Numbered from the stretch's first letter, positions 1 to 9,125 are shown. The stretch: 64,000 nt of DNA from Mesorhizobium sp. (GCF_004962245.1 NZ_SUHQ01000003.1:124001-188000); one strand, 5' to 3'. Made by a program: numbers and translations. The notes: generated from the letters alone by a model not told the origin.

Positions 1-501
1 TTGTTCGCGTTCGAGCCTCAGCTTGACGCTATCGAAGGTCAGCATGCGATTGACTGAAAAATGCCGGCCGACATCGCGCAGGAACTCGACATAGTTGAGC
101 TTCATCAGCCAGTCCGCGTTGTTGACCATGATCGCGTCGCCCGCACCGTCGCCAAAACGCAGGATGCGGCCGAAGATGCGCTTGATGCCCTCGATGTTGG
201 TGGCGATCGCCTCCCGCGTCAAAAGCTTGCGCTGCTCGTCGCGGAAGGAAGGATCGCCGATCATCGAGGTGCCGCCGCCCATCAGGGCGATCGGCCGGTG
301 GCCGGTCTCCTGCAGCCAGTAGAGCATGGTCGCCGAAATCAGATTGCCGATATGCAGGCTGGTCGCCGTGGCGTCGTAGCCGACATAGGCGGTCACAGTT
401 TCCTTGGCGAAAAGCTGGTCGAGGCCGGCATCATCCGAAATCTGGTGGATGAAACCGCGCTCGCTCATGATGCGCAGGAAATCGGACTTGAAGGCGGACA
501 T
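1..501 (-). CDS. tyrS: Tyrosyl-tRNA synthetase, N-terminal part (runs off window)
   Basis: Charges tRNA-Tyr with tyrosine in the cytoplasm. The reverse-strand frame is open from an ATG at 501 to the window edge (167 codons), so only the N-terminal class I catalytic part is present. It carries the HIGH-type signature as H-I-G-N at residues 50-53, preceded by the YVGYDATA stretch that lines the tyrosine pocket. The KMSKS loop and tRNA-binding C-terminus lie outside. A purine-rich GGGAAAGA about 6 nt upstream supports this start. It is divergent from the glycosyltransferase at 765. Confidence 0.95.
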   Translation of the reverse strand, partial: MSAFKSDFLRIMSERGFIHQISDDAGLDQLFAKETVTAYVGYDATATSLHIGNLISATMLYWLQETGHRPIALMGGGTSMIGDPSFRDEQRKLLTREAIATNIEGIKRIFGRILRFGDGAGDAIMVNNADWLMKLNYVEFLRDVGRHFSVNRMLTFDSVKLRLEREQ

Positions 502-518
502 TTTATCTTTCCCGAAAG

Positions 519-543
519 CGCCCCAACCGCTGCGGCTGGGGCG
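519..543 (-). promoter_or_regulatory. Hairpin in the tyrS leader
   Basis: An inverted repeat (CGCCCCA / TGGGGCG outer arms, CCGC / GCGG inner arms, one mismatch) ends 18 nt before the tyrS ATG. On the tyrS strand it would form a GC-rich stem just ahead of the ribosome binding site. There is no T-box sequence and no U-run directly after it. It may modulate translation or simply be structured leader. Confidence 0.35.
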
Positions 544-764
544 TGGTATGCGTGAACGCGGGCGTTTAGCATCCAAGCGCGATCAGCAAAAGGGGAATCC
601 GGTTTTGCGGGCCTGCGTGGATGACATCCGGCATGCTTGCTTCATCGTTTCGGCTGGCGTAATGAAGCGCCGCGCCAGTGGGTTCTTGCAGCACCTGACC
701 CGCTGGAACGGCACCGCACGGCATCGAATCGAATGCCATATCCTGTGACAGAGCCCGACGCGAC

Positions 765-1493
765 ATGCCGGAGATATCCATCGTCATCCCTTGCCGGAAC
801 GAGGCGGCGAACCTGCCGCTTCTGCTCGACGAGATCGGGGCGGCGATGGCTGGGCGCGATTTCGAGGTGATCGTCGTCGACGATGGTTCGACCGACGACA
901 CCGCTTCGGTGCTTGGCGCCCAGGCAGTACTTCACCCTTTTCCGCTTCGCCACCTGCGGCATGAGAAATCCGCGGGCCAGTCTCTCTCGGTGCGTTCGGG
1001 GGCATGGGCGGCCCGCGGCAATATCGTCGCCACGATCGATGGCGACGGCCAGAACGATCCTCAATATATTCCGATGCTGGTCGATGCTCTTCGCCAGGCC
1101 GGTCCCGGTTTCGGTGTTGCGCAAGGGGAGCGCCTGAAGCGCCGCGACAGCAAGATCAAGCAACTGGCGTCCCGTTTTGCCAACTGGCTGAGAAAGGCCA
1201 TCCTGCATGACGAGACCCGCGACACGGGCTGCGGCCTGAAGGCGATCCATACCGACATCCTCAGGAAATTACCGTTCTTCGATGGCACGCACCGTTTTGT
1301 TCCGGCCCTCGTTATCCAGGAGGGGTACCAGGTCGTGCATTGCGACGTCGTCGACCGCTCCCGCCGCCACGGCAAGTCGAATTACGGGATTTTCGATCGC
1401 GGCCTGCAAGGGGTGCTTGATCTCGCCGGCGTCTGGTGGCTGCGCCGAAGGCGCCGGAGAATGCCAAAAACAGAGGAAATCAGGCATGGCTAA
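765..1493 (+). CDS. GT2 glycosyltransferase, prenyl-phosphate sugar synthase type
   Basis: A 242-aa family 2 glycosyltransferase of the DPM1/ArnC type that transfers a sugar from a nucleotide donor to a polyprenyl phosphate at the cytoplasmic face. It begins with the typical S-I-V-I-P-C-R-N-E strand, has VDDGS at 38-42 and a DGDGQNDP metal-binding segment at about 92-99. There is no C-terminal membrane domain, unlike ArnC. It overlaps the next gene by 8 bp and heads a cassette with an ArnT-like transferase and a PAP2 phosphatase. In that setting RgtE-like dodecaprenyl-phosphate galacturonate synthase is the best guess. The family is certain, the sugar is inferred. Confidence 0.85.
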   Translation: MPEISIVIPCRNEAANLPLLLDEIGAAMAGRDFEVIVVDDGSTDDTASVLGAQAVLHPFPLRHLRHEKSAGQSLSVRSGAWAARGNIVATIDGDGQNDPQYIPMLVDALRQAGPGFGVAQGERLKRRDSKIKQLASRFANWLRKAILHDETRDTGCGLKAIHTDILRKLPFFDGTHRFVPALVIQEGYQVVHCDVVDRSRRHGKSNYGIFDRGLQGVLDLAGVWWLRRRRRRMPKTEEIRHG

Positions 1494-1818
1494 CGTGCTT
1501 CAGGAATTAGCGACCTGGCTTCACGAAGTCTTCGTCAAGCAATTCGATGCGTGGGTTTTGCTCGGCTTCGTCGCCCAGTTCTTTTTTTCGATGCGCTTCG
1601 TCGTGCAGTGGGTCGCTTCGGAAAGAGCCAAGCGCAGCGTTGTGCCAATCGCCTTCTGGTTCTTTTCGCTCGGCGGCGGCTGCCTATTGCTGATCTACGC
1701 CATCCAGCGACAGGATCCGGTGTTTATCGCCGGCCAAGCCATGGGTCTGTTCATCTATATCCGCAATCTCTGGCTAATCGCCAACGAGCGTAAGGCGGCG
1801 ATGACAAAGGTCGATTGA
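1486..1818 (+). CDS. Lipid-A-disaccharide-synthase N-terminal-domain membrane protein
   Basis: A 110-aa protein matching the stand-alone LpxB N-terminal (LAB_N) domain, with the motif F-F-S-M-R-F-V-V-Q-W near residue 30 and P-I-A-F-W-F-F-S near residue 50. It has about three hydrophobic segments. The chosen ATG lies inside the end of the preceding gene (8-bp overlap), so translation is probably coupled. Stand-alone copies commonly sit beside prenyl-phosphate sugar synthases and ArnT-like transferases. A role in flipping or presenting the lipid-linked sugar is possible but inferred; it is not a lipid A disaccharide synthase itself. Confidence 0.85.
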   Translation: MANVLQELATWLHEVFVKQFDAWVLLGFVAQFFFSMRFVVQWVASERAKRSVVPIAFWFFSLGGGCLLLIYAIQRQDPVFIAGQAMGLFIYIRNLWLIANERKAAMTKVD

Positions 1819-1857
1819 GCGCCTGCCTCCATAGCAAGCGAACGGGGAGGGGCCGAC

Positions 1858-3504
1858 GTGGCGAGCAGGAACTACCTTTTTCTCTTCCTGTTCAGCCTGC
1901 TGATGACGGTTTCGGGGCTGGCGACCATGCCGCCGCTCGACCGCGATGAGCCGCGCTTCATGCAGGCCACCAAGCAGATGGTCGAGACCGGCGACTATGT
2001 CGACATTCGCTTCCAGGAGGGCTCCCGCTACCAGAAGCCGATAGGAATCTACTGGCTGCAATCCGCAGCCGTAGCGCTGAGCGGCGAAGGGCCAACAGCG
2101 CCGGTCTGGGTGTATCGGCTCGTCTCGGCCCTTGGCATCGCCATTGCCGTTGTGGCGACGGCGTGGACAGGAGCCAATCTTTTCGGCGCCAGCGCCGGTC
2201 TGGCCGCCGGCTTGGTCATGGCCGCGATCTTCGCGACAGCTTTCGAGGGGCGTGACGCCAAGACCGACGCGGTCCTGCTGGCCTGTTGTATCGCGGCGCA
2301 AGGCGCTCTGGCGCAGATCTATACGGCCTCGCGCCGGAACGAAGCCTTCGCCGGCCATTTGCCATGGATCTTCTGGGCAGCCCAGGGTGGCGCAATCCTC
2401 ATCAAGGGACCGATCGCGCCGCTCTTGTCGGCGCTCACGGTCGCCGTGCTGTTCGCGTTCGAGCGGGACTGGCGCTGGCTGTCGAAGCTGAAGGCGGGTC
2501 GTGGCCTGGCTCTCGTGTTGCTGATCGTGCTGCCCTGGCTCGCGCTCATCACCTGGAAAAGCGGCGGCACCTTCCTGCAGCAAGCCGTCGGCAAGGATAT
2601 GCTCGGCAAGGTCGCGGAGGGCAGGGAGTCCCATGGTGCCCCGCCCGGCTTCTATGTCTTGACCTATTCGCTGTTCATGTGGCCCTTCGGCCTGATCGCG
2701 CTCGGTGCCGGGCTCCAGGCCCTCAACCGCCTGCGCGACGATCCCCGGCTCCGCTTTTGCCTCGCCTGGTACATCCCGTTCTGGCTTTTGTTCGAGTTGA
2801 TCCCGACAAAACTGCCGCACTATGTCCTGCCGGCCTATCCCGGCATGGCGCTGCTGGTTGGCTGGCTTTTGACGTTGAATCCAAAGGAGGCGAATGCGCC
2901 GCTCCTGCGCTGGCAGAAATGGTTGTGGTGGGCGACCGCCTTTGGCCTCGCTTTGGTCACGATAGGCCTTGCCGTGCTCTGCATTGCCGCGCCGCTCTAT
3001 TTGAACGGCGCGTTCTCATGGTGGAGCGTTCCAGCGGCCGCCGCCACACTCGCGGCCGGCTATCTCGGCTTCTCGCGCCACCTGCGAGTGCCGCTCGGCC
3101 GTATCGGGGCAATCGCGATTTGCGCCGGTGTCACCTACGCTTTGCTGTTCGGTGTCATCGCGCCGTCATTGAAACCGATTTGGATGAGCCGCGAGATCGA
3201 GGCTGCGCTTCGCGCCAATCAACCTTGCGAGACGACAGTGCTCGCCTCCGCCGGGTATCACGAACCGAGCCTGGTATTTCTGGTGGGCACAAAAACGATA
3301 TTGACCAATGTCGATGGTACTGTGCAACATCTGCTTGCCGATCCCGCCTGCGCGTTGGCGCTGGCGCCGGTCGGCGAAGAAAAGAGGCTGGACGACCTGC
3401 TGGCAGGGCAGGGCAGGTCGGCGAACCGCATCGCTCGGATCGATGGCGTCAATTATTCGTCGGGGGAGAAAATGTCGCTTGGTCTATACCGGATCGCCGA
3501 CTGA
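1858..3504 (+). CDS. ArnT-like lipid A glycosyltransferase (GT39/GT83 family)
   Basis: A 548-aa polytopic inner-membrane transferase that moves a sugar from a polyprenyl phosphate carrier onto lipid A at the periplasmic face. The N-terminal segment holds the family signature PPLDRDEPRFMQATKQM at about residues 24-40 with the acidic DE pair, followed by roughly ten or more hydrophobic helices and a C-terminal soluble part. The start is GTG with GGGGAGGGG just upstream. The cassette (lipid-linked sugar synthase, LAB_N protein, transferase, PAP2 phosphatase) resembles the RgtF lipid A 1-galacturonosyltransferase known from Mesorhizobium loti. Transfer of galacturonic acid is inferred; aminoarabinose is the main alternative. 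Confidence 0.85.
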   Translation: MASRNYLFLFLFSLLMTVSGLATMPPLDRDEPRFMQATKQMVETGDYVDIRFQEGSRYQKPIGIYWLQSAAVALSGEGPTAPVWVYRLVSALGIAIAVVATAWTGANLFGASAGLAAGLVMAAIFATAFEGRDAKTDAVLLACCIAAQGALAQIYTASRRNEAFAGHLPWIFWAAQGGAILIKGPIAPLLSALTVAVLFAFERDWRWLSKLKAGRGLALVLLIVLPWLALITWKSGGTFLQQAVGKDMLGKVAEGRESHGAPPGFYVLTYSLFMWPFGLIALGAGLQALNRLRDDPRLRFCLAWYIPFWLLFELIPTKLPHYVLPAYPGMALLVGWLLTLNPKEANAPLLRWQKWLWWATAFGLALVTIGLAVLCIAAPLYLNGAFSWWSVPAAAATLAAGYLGFSRHLRVPLGRIGAIAICAGVTYALLFGVIAPSLKPIWMSREIEAALRANQPCETTVLASAGYHEPSLVFLVGTKTILTNVDGTVQHLLADPACALALAPVGEEKRLDDLLAGQGRSANRIARIDGVNYSSGEKMSLGLYRIAD

Positions 3505-3537
3505 CTTCGGTTTCGCAATGAAAGACCGGGGTTTGGC

Positions 3538-4404
3538 ATGAGCATTGGTCGCGGAGCTCCGGTTCTTGAGTTGCTTCGAAAGCTGCCGGCTCGGTCGGTG
3601 GGCAATCTCCAGCAAACGATAGCGATCGTTCGTGCCCGATTTGCGAGGCGACCGGCCAATTATTCCTGGATTCCGTGGCCGGCGTTGGCAGGTGCCTATC
3701 TGCTGCTGACGGTTGCTAGCATGGTTTTCCTGGATGGCGCTTTCGTCAGCTGGCGGGCGCACTTGCCGAGCGGGTTTATGGCAGTTGCCAGGGCTTTTAC
3801 CAATTTCGGGTTGGGCGGGTGGTTTCTCCTCCCGCCCCTGGTGCTGTTCGTGCCGGTCAATCTGCTGGACTGGCAAGCCCTTTCGAGGCGTTGGCGCATG
3901 GTTGCATACAATTGGACCTGCTTCGCCTTCTTCATGCTGAGCGCGGTCGGATTGTCAGGGCTGACGGTGACGGTTCTGAAGTACGTCTTCGGCCGGGCGC
4001 GGCCAGCCTTGGATATAGGGTTGTTCTCGTTCCACCCATTCAAGTTCGACCCGTATTTCGCCAGTTTTCCCTCCGGCCATGCGACGAATATGGGCGCGGC
4101 CGCGGCAATGGTGATGCTTCTTTTCCCATCGTGGGGGAAATACGTTGTTTTGCCCATCACCGTCTGGATAGCGGCGACGCGGGTTGTGGTCGGCGCGCAC
4201 TATCCAAGCGATACGATCGCGGGCTTCGGCCTCGGCATGGCTTGTGCCGTCATTGTGGCGCTGATCTTTGCCCGGCTCGGTTTCATCTTCCGCCACACGG
4301 CGGCGGGATTGCCGATCCGCAAGAAGACATTCAGGCTTCGCGCGACGTGGCGCAAGCCGGCACGCCCGTCGCAGGTGCTTTTCCCGGAGGCAGCCAGGCC
4401 CTGA
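3538..4404 (+). CDS. PAP2-family phosphatase, LpxE-like
   Basis: A 288-aa membrane phosphatase with the full PAP2 signature: K148 with R155-P156, P-S-G-H at 178-181 and R215...H221...D225. Several membrane helices surround it. Enzymes of this type remove phosphates from lipids such as lipid A (LpxE), undecaprenyl pyrophosphate or phosphatidylglycerol phosphate. Placed 33 bp after the ArnT-like gene, it fits a lipid A 1-phosphatase that clears the site for a sugar. The C-terminal tail is basic and Arg/Lys rich. Substrate is inferred from context only. Confidence 0.85.
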   Translation: MSIGRGAPVLELLRKLPARSVGNLQQTIAIVRARFARRPANYSWIPWPALAGAYLLLTVASMVFLDGAFVSWRAHLPSGFMAVARAFTNFGLGGWFLLPPLVLFVPVNLLDWQALSRRWRMVAYNWTCFAFFMLSAVGLSGLTVTVLKYVFGRARPALDIGLFSFHPFKFDPYFASFPSGHATNMGAAAAMVMLLFPSWGKYVVLPITVWIAATRVVVGAHYPSDTIAGFGLGMACAVIVALIFARLGFIFRHTAAGLPIRKKTFRLRATWRKPARPSQVLFPEAARP

Positions 4405-4410
4405 GCGGGA

Positions 4411-5058
4411 CTACTTGCAGTCCAGTCCGCCGTAGGATCGTACCAGCCGGATCATATCGAGTGAGTTCGCTTCGCTCTCGAGCCCTTCGGCAACACCGCT
4501 GCGGTCGGCGATGGGCCGATTCTGGCTGACCTTCCACTTGCCTTGCATGTCCGTGATCTCGATTTCCAGCCCGACAATGCCCTTGATCTGCGACTGGATG
4601 AAGGTGGCCGGCGCGTCGGTCACCGCCCAGGGTGCTTCGCGAGCGCCTTCCTGAGACACCGTCAAGTCGGAAATCTGCTGGGCCAGCCAGTCCTGGTCCT
4701 CGACCACCCTGACGGTGCCGCGCACCTGGACGATGGCGTAGTTCCAGGTCGGCACGACCTTTCCGGTCTCGCGCTTGGTCTCGTACCAGGACGGTGTCAC
4801 ATAGGCATCGGTACCCTGGAAGACGACGAGCACGGGCGATGCCGGGTTGTCGGCCAGCAGGCGCCATTGCGGATTGGCTCTCGCCAGATGAGCGCGCAGC
4901 CTGCCGTTCGGCGGTACTTCGGCGTCGAGCAGGAAAGGGATCGCGTTCGCGACCGGCCCCTCGGCTCCATTTGAAATCAGCAGGCCAAGCGGATGCGCCC
5001 GGATCAGCCCGTGCAGGACGTCCTGCCGCGTTTCCTGGAAATGAGGGGGCTGGTACAT
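4411..5058 (-). CDS. FMN-binding PaiB-family protein
   Basis: A 215-aa protein of the PaiB (FMN-binding negative transcriptional regulator) family with a split-barrel fold. It starts MYQPPHF as the family does, followed by the region near residues 20-45 typical of the group and the TWNYAIVQVRG strand. Members are flavin or haem-binding proteins with poorly defined roles; PaiB of Bacillus affects sporulation and protease genes. It converges with the PAP2 gene (6-bp gap) and precedes no obvious operon partner, being 12 bp downstream of the alpha/beta hydrolase on the same strand. Confidence 0.9.
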   Translation of the reverse strand: MYQPPHFQETRQDVLHGLIRAHPLGLLISNGAEGPVANAIPFLLDAEVPPNGRLRAHLARANPQWRLLADNPASPVLVVFQGTDAYVTPSWYETKRETGKVVPTWNYAIVQVRGTVRVVEDQDWLAQQISDLTVSQEGAREAPWAVTDAPATFIQSQIKGIVGLEIEITDMQGKWKVSQNRPIADRSGVAEGLESEANSLDMIRLVRSYGGLDCK

Positions 5059-5070
5059 TTCTGTCGCCGG

Positions 5071-5745
5071 CTATCTCAACCGTTTCGGCCGCGGGTCGGA
5101 CAATTCGCCGGCCAGACGGCGATCGAGATAGTCCGCGCATTCCTGGAGCAGGAGATCCGCGTCATTGGAGAAGAAATGGTTGGCGCCGGGCAAGGTCTTC
5201 TGGGTGATGGTGATGCCCTTTTGCGTGTGCAGCTTGTCGACCAGCCCCTGCACGTCCTTTGGCGGCGCGACCTTGTCGGCATCACCATGGATGATGAGGC
5301 CGGACGACGGGCAGGGCGCCAGGAACGAGAAATCATAGGTGTTGGGCTGCGGCGCGATCGAGATGAAGCCTTCGATCTCGGGCCGCCGCATCAGAAGCTG
5401 CATGCCGATCCACGAGCCGAACGAATAGCCGGCGACCCAGCAGCTCTTGGAGTCCGGATGCAGCGACTGCACCCAGTCAAGTGCCGCGGCCGCATCCGAC
5501 AATTCGCCGGTTCCATGGTCGAATTCGCCCTGGCTGCGGCCGATGCCGCGGAAATTGAAGCGAAGCGTGGTGAAATCCCGCTTCTGGAACATGTAGAAGA
5601 GGTCGTAGACGATCTTGTTGTTCATCGTGCCGCCGAACTGGGGGTGCGGGTGCAGGATGATGGCAATCGGCGCGCTCTTTTCCTTGGAAGGCTGGTAACG
5701 ACCCTCCAGGCGGCCGGCCGGACCGGTGAAAATGACCTCAGGCAT
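5071..5745 (-). CDS. Alpha/beta hydrolase (dienelactone-hydrolase-like)
   Basis: A 224-aa cytoplasmic alpha/beta hydrolase. It has the HPHPQFGGTMNN oxyanion region near residues 32-43, the nucleophile elbow G-Y-S-F-G at 106-110 (Ser108), an acidic residue in HGDADKV and a histidine in the ANHFF segment. The ATG at 5745 was preferred over upstream in-frame starts because the upstream translation is low quality and crosses the promoter region. It is divergent from the cysteine desulfurase across a 242-bp region with a putative Irr box. Substrate unknown; linkage to suf genes is common in Rhizobiales. Confidence 0.88.
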   Translation of the reverse strand: MPEVIFTGPAGRLEGRYQPSKEKSAPIAIILHPHPQFGGTMNNKIVYDLFYMFQKRDFTTLRFNFRGIGRSQGEFDHGTGELSDAAAALDWVQSLHPDSKSCWVAGYSFGSWIGMQLLMRRPEIEGFISIAPQPNTYDFSFLAPCPSSGLIIHGDADKVAPPKDVQGLVDKLHTQKGITITQKTLPGANHFFSNDADLLLQECADYLDRRLAGELSDPRPKRLR

Positions 5746-5835
5746 AAAATACTCCACATGGCATATGAATGCGCGGCGCCCGGAACAACTCTTCCTCTGG
5801 CCTTGACGCAGGGCGAGCGTCTTCTTAGAAGCTAG

Positions 5836-5852
5836 TTTAGAATTGTTCAAAA
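5836..5852. promoter_or_regulatory. Putative Irr (ICE) iron-response box
   Basis: The 17-nt sequence TTTAGAATTGTTCAAAA matches the inverted-repeat Irr/ICE motif of Rhizobiales (TTTAGAA-N3-TTCTAAA) with one mismatch. Just upstream at 5821-5831 is a second palindrome, CTTCTTAGAAG. The box lies 136 bp before the cysteine desulfurase start and 91 bp before the divergent hydrolase. Iron control of suf operons by Irr or RirA is established in this order; the use of this site is inferred. Confidence 0.55.
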
Positions 5853-5987
5853 CTGGATGGCCAAAAATGTCATGGCTCGGCCACCCGCGCCGCAAGTGGC
5901 GTAAATAGGACGGCTTGCCTTGCAATTTCAAGGAAATAACGCGCTATCCTCGCGGAATGGCTGTTGAAGGGACCGATTGAAACGAAA

Positions 5988-7166
5988 ATGGCCGGAAGAC
6001 GCGCCTATCTCGACTATAATGCCAGCGCGCCGCTGCTTGCTACGGCACGCGCCGCAATGATTGCCGCGCTCGACGTCGCCGCCAATCCGTCGTCGGTCCA
6101 TGCCGAGGGGCGCGCCGCGCGGCGGCTGATCGAGAATGCGAGGCGCGATGTCGCGGCGATGGCCAACGCCAGGGCCGAGCATGTCGTGTTCACCTCCGGT
6201 GCGACGGAAGCAGCTTCGACGCTGCTGACGCCGGATTGGCAGATGGGGCGCGGCACTGTGCGCATGAGCCGGCTCTATGTGTGCGAAGCCGACCATCCTT
6301 GTATGCTGAACGGCGGGCGATTTCCGGCAGCCCAGGTGACGCGCATCGGCGTCGACGCCGATGGCGTCGTCAGGCTGGACGCCTTGGCCGCGGCGCTCGC
6401 CGCGCATGACAAGTCGGACGGCCTGCCGCTGGTGGCGATCCATGCCGCCAACAACGAGACCGGCGTCATCCAGCCCGTCGAACGCGTCGCCGAAATCGTC
6501 AAGGCGGCGGGCGGCATCCTGATTGTCGACGCCGTGCAGGCAGCCGGTCGCATTCCGCTCGATATGTCGGCAGGTTTCGCCGATTATTTGATTCTGTCTT
6601 CGCACAAGATCGGCGGTCCCAAGGGCGTTGGCGCCATCGTCGCCGCCTCGGACCTGATGATGCCAAGGCCCTTGATCGCCGGCGGCGGCCAGGAAAAGGG
6701 GCATCGTGGCGGCACCGAAAACCCGGCCGCGCTCGCCGGTTTTGGCGCGGCGGCGCGCGAAGCCCTGATCGGATTGAAGAGCGTCGATGCGGTCGCTCGC
6801 CGCCGCGACGAGATCGAGGCCATCGTGAAAATGTTGATGCCGGATGCGGAAATCTTTGGAACCGGCGCGCCGAGGCTTGCCAACACGACATTCTTCGCTA
6901 TTGCGGGCATCAAGGCTGAGACGGCGCAGATCGCCTTCGATCTGGCCGGCGTGGCGCTGTCGGCTGGGTCCGCCTGTTCGTCGGGCAAGGTCGGCCCGAG
7001 CCATGTGCTGAAAGCCATGGGGTACAATGACAGCCTTGGCGCTTTGCGCGTGTCCATCGGCCACGCAACGAGCGCCGAGGACATCGAACTGTTCCGCGCT
7101 GCGCTGGCAGATATTGCCTCGCGGCAAGCCGGTAGGGAAAAGGCGGGCAGGGAAGAGGCCGCCTGA
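5988..7166 (+). CDS. Cysteine desulfurase (NifS/IscS type), first of two
   Basis: A 392-aa PLP enzyme that takes sulfur from cysteine as an enzyme-bound persulfide. It shows YLDYNASAPL at the N-terminus, the HAANNETG segment, the PLP-lysine motif S-S-H-K-I-G-G-P-K-G and the active-site cysteine in SAGSACSSG (Cys330), which places it in the group I (NifS/IscS) branch. The ATG at 5988 was chosen over a TTG at 5964. It heads the Fe-S assembly cluster but is separated from sufB by 234 bp, so it may have its own transcript. No Rrf2/IscR regulator gene lies beside it. The second desulfurase, sufS, is at 11281. Confidence 0.93.
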   Translation: MAGRRAYLDYNASAPLLATARAAMIAALDVAANPSSVHAEGRAARRLIENARRDVAAMANARAEHVVFTSGATEAASTLLTPDWQMGRGTVRMSRLYVCEADHPCMLNGGRFPAAQVTRIGVDADGVVRLDALAAALAAHDKSDGLPLVAIHAANNETGVIQPVERVAEIVKAAGGILIVDAVQAAGRIPLDMSAGFADYLILSSHKIGGPKGVGAIVAASDLMMPRPLIAGGGQEKGHRGGTENPAALAGFGAAAREALIGLKSVDAVARRRDEIEAIVKMLMPDAEIFGTGAPRLANTTFFAIAGIKAETAQIAFDLAGVALSAGSACSSGKVGPSHVLKAMGYNDSLGALRVSIGHATSAEDIELFRAALADIASRQAGREKAGREEAA

Positions 7167-7400
7167 GTGCGGCAGGGGCATCGAACCGAAAAGTGTTCGG
7201 AAAATTCGATGCTCGAAGAAAAATGAACGCAGGCCTTCTGGCCTGGTAGAGCCGTGCGTTTCATCGTGGCCGGGTGAATTTCCGGTGGGAACGCACTATA
7301 TGGAACTTACGCCGCCTCGATTGCCTCACGGCTACTCGTTTTGCGGTGCCATAGTTTGAAAACTGCCGGGCCTTGACCCCGGCGTGGATGGAGAACGCCT

Positions 7401-8918
7401 ATGCCTGCTGTGCAGGACACGATCGATCGGGTCCGAAAGATCGACGTCGACCAATACAAATACGGATTCCAGACCGAAATCGCGATGGACAAGGCCCCCA
7501 AGGGCCTGAGCGAAGACATTATCCGCTTTATTTCGGCGAAGAAGGACGAGCCGTCCTGGATGCTGGAATGGCGTCTGGAAGCCTATCGGCGCTGGGTGAC
7601 GCTGGACGAGCCGAAGTGGGCGCGCGTCCATTATCCGAAGATCGACTTCCAGGACCTCTACTACTACGCGGCGCCCAAGAGCACGCCGGGGCCGACCTCG
7701 CTCAGCGATGTCGATCCTGAGCTCTTGAGGGTCTACGAAAAGCTCGGCATTCCGCTGAAGGAACAGGAAATCCTCGCCGGCGTGCAGAAGACCGACGCGT
7801 CGGAACTCGAGGAACCCAGCGACAATGTCTACAAGTCGGGCCGCGTCGCCGTCGACGCGGTGTTCGATTCGGTGTCCGTCGTCACCACCTTCAAGAAGGA
7901 GCTGGCGCAGGCCGGCGTCATCTTCTGCTCGATCTCGGAAGCCATCCGCGAGCATCCGGAACTGGTGCAGAAATATCTCGGTTCGGTCGTGCCGACCTCC
8001 GACAATTTCTACGCCACGCTGAATTCCGCCGTGTTCACCGACGGCTCCTTCGTCTTCGTGCCCAAGGGCGTGCGTTGCCCGATGGAACTGTCGACCTATT
8101 TCCGCATGAACGAGAAGAACACCGGCCAGTTCGAGCGCACGCTGATCATTGCCGAGGAGGGGGCCTACGTCTCCTATCTCGAAGGCTGCACGGCGCCGCA
8201 GCGCGACGAGAACCAGCTTCACGCAGCGGTGGTCGAGCTGATCGCGCTCGACGATGCCGAGATCAAATATTCGACGGTGCAGAACTGGTATCCCGGCGAT
8301 GCCGAAGGCAAGGGCGGCATCTACAACTTCGTCACCAAGCGCGGCGACTGCCGCGGCGATCGCTCGAAGATTTCGTGGACGCAGGTCGAGACCGGCTCGG
8401 CCATCACCTGGAAATATCCAAGTTGCATCCTGCGCGGCGACGATTCCAGCGGCGAGTTTTATTCGATCGCCGTGTCGAACGGCTATCAGCAGGTCGATAG
8501 CGGCACCAAGATGATCCATCTCGGCAAGAACACGTCGAGCCGCATCATCTCCAAGGGCATCGCCGCCGGCTTCTCGCAGAATACCTATCGCGGCCAGGTC
8601 TCGGCGCACCGCAAGGCGACCAACGCCCGCAACTTCACCAACTGTGACTCGCTGCTGATCGGCGACCAGTGCGGCGCGCACACCGTGCCCTACATGGAAG
8701 CCAAGAACGCGACGGCGCAGTTCGAACATGAGGCGACCACCTCGAAGATCTCCGAGGACCAGAAGTTCTACGTCATGCAGCGCGGTATCCCGGAAGAAGA
8801 GGCGATCGCGCTGATCGTCAACGGTTTCGTCAAGGACGTCATCCAGCAACTGCCGATGGAATTCGCCGTCGAGGCGCAGAAGCTGATTGGCATCAGCCTC
8901 GAGGGGAGTGTCGGCTGA
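7401..8918 (+). CDS. sufB: Fe-S cluster assembly scaffold SufB
   Basis: A 505-aa SufB, the core scaffold protein of the SufBCD complex on which Fe-S clusters are built. It has the SufB N-terminal segment ([17 protein letters not shown] near residue 35) and the long right-handed beta-helix core, with the family motif [20 protein letters not shown] near the C-terminus. GGAG sits 9 nt before the ATG. Its TGA overlaps the ATG of a small membrane ORF, an arrangement that suggests coupling before sufC. Confidence 0.97.
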   Translation: MPAVQDTIDRVRKIDVDQYKYGFQTEIAMDKAPKGLSEDIIRFISAKKDEPSWMLEWRLEAYRRWVTLDEPKWARVHYPKIDFQDLYYYAAPKSTPGPTSLSDVDPELLRVYEKLGIPLKEQEILAGVQKTDASELEEPSDNVYKSGRVAVDAVFDSVSVVTTFKKELAQAGVIFCSISEAIREHPELVQKYLGSVVPTSDNFYATLNSAVFTDGSFVFVPKGVRCPMELSTYFRMNEKNTGQFERTLIIAEEGAYVSYLEGCTAPQRDENQLHAAVVELIALDDAEIKYSTVQNWYPGDAEGKGGIYNFVTKRGDCRGDRSKISWTQVETGSAITWKYPSCILRGDDSSGEFYSIAVSNGYQQVDSGTKMIHLGKNTSSRIISKGIAAGFSQNTYRGQVSAHRKATNARNFTNCDSLLIGDQCGAHTVPYMEAKNATAQFEHEATTSKISEDQKFYVMQRGIPEEEAIALIVNGFVKDVIQQLPMEFAVEAQKLIGISLEGSVG

Positions 8919-9088
8919 TGAGTGCTGCTGAGTTTATCGACAAGGTTCTGACTCCTGTAGGAGGGGGCGTTGGCGTTTTCCTTGCATTTCGCTGGTCGCC
9001 GCAACTGAAAACACAGCCAATGTCAGTGGCTTTGCTTGGCGCGGTTTCGGTGGCTTTGATCCTTGCGGCGTTGAAGTGGCTCGCCTGA
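8918..9088 (+). CDS. Small membrane protein of 56 aa between sufB and sufC
   Basis: An ORF too short for routine lists starts at ATG 8918, overlapping the sufB stop as TGATG, and ends at TGA 9086-9088, 37 bp before sufC. The product has a soluble start ([10 protein letters not shown]), a hydrophobic glycine-rich stretch at about 13-24, a polar linker (FRWSPQLKTQP) and a clear second membrane helix at about 35-54 ending in KWLA. The stop-start overlap and operon position support translation. I recognise no family. Function unknown; membrane tethering of the Suf complex would be speculation. Confidence 0.6.
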   Translation: MSAAEFIDKVLTPVGGGVGVFLAFRWSPQLKTQPMSVALLGAVSVALILAALKWLA

Positions 9089-9125
9089 CGGCCGGATAAG
9101 ACCTCTAGTTTGTTTGGAAGAAAAA

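Noticed and set aside
519..543. T-box riboswitch before tyrS
   Set aside because: The hairpin lacks T-box sequence, specifier loop and antiterminator, and T-boxes are not usual in alphaproteobacteria.
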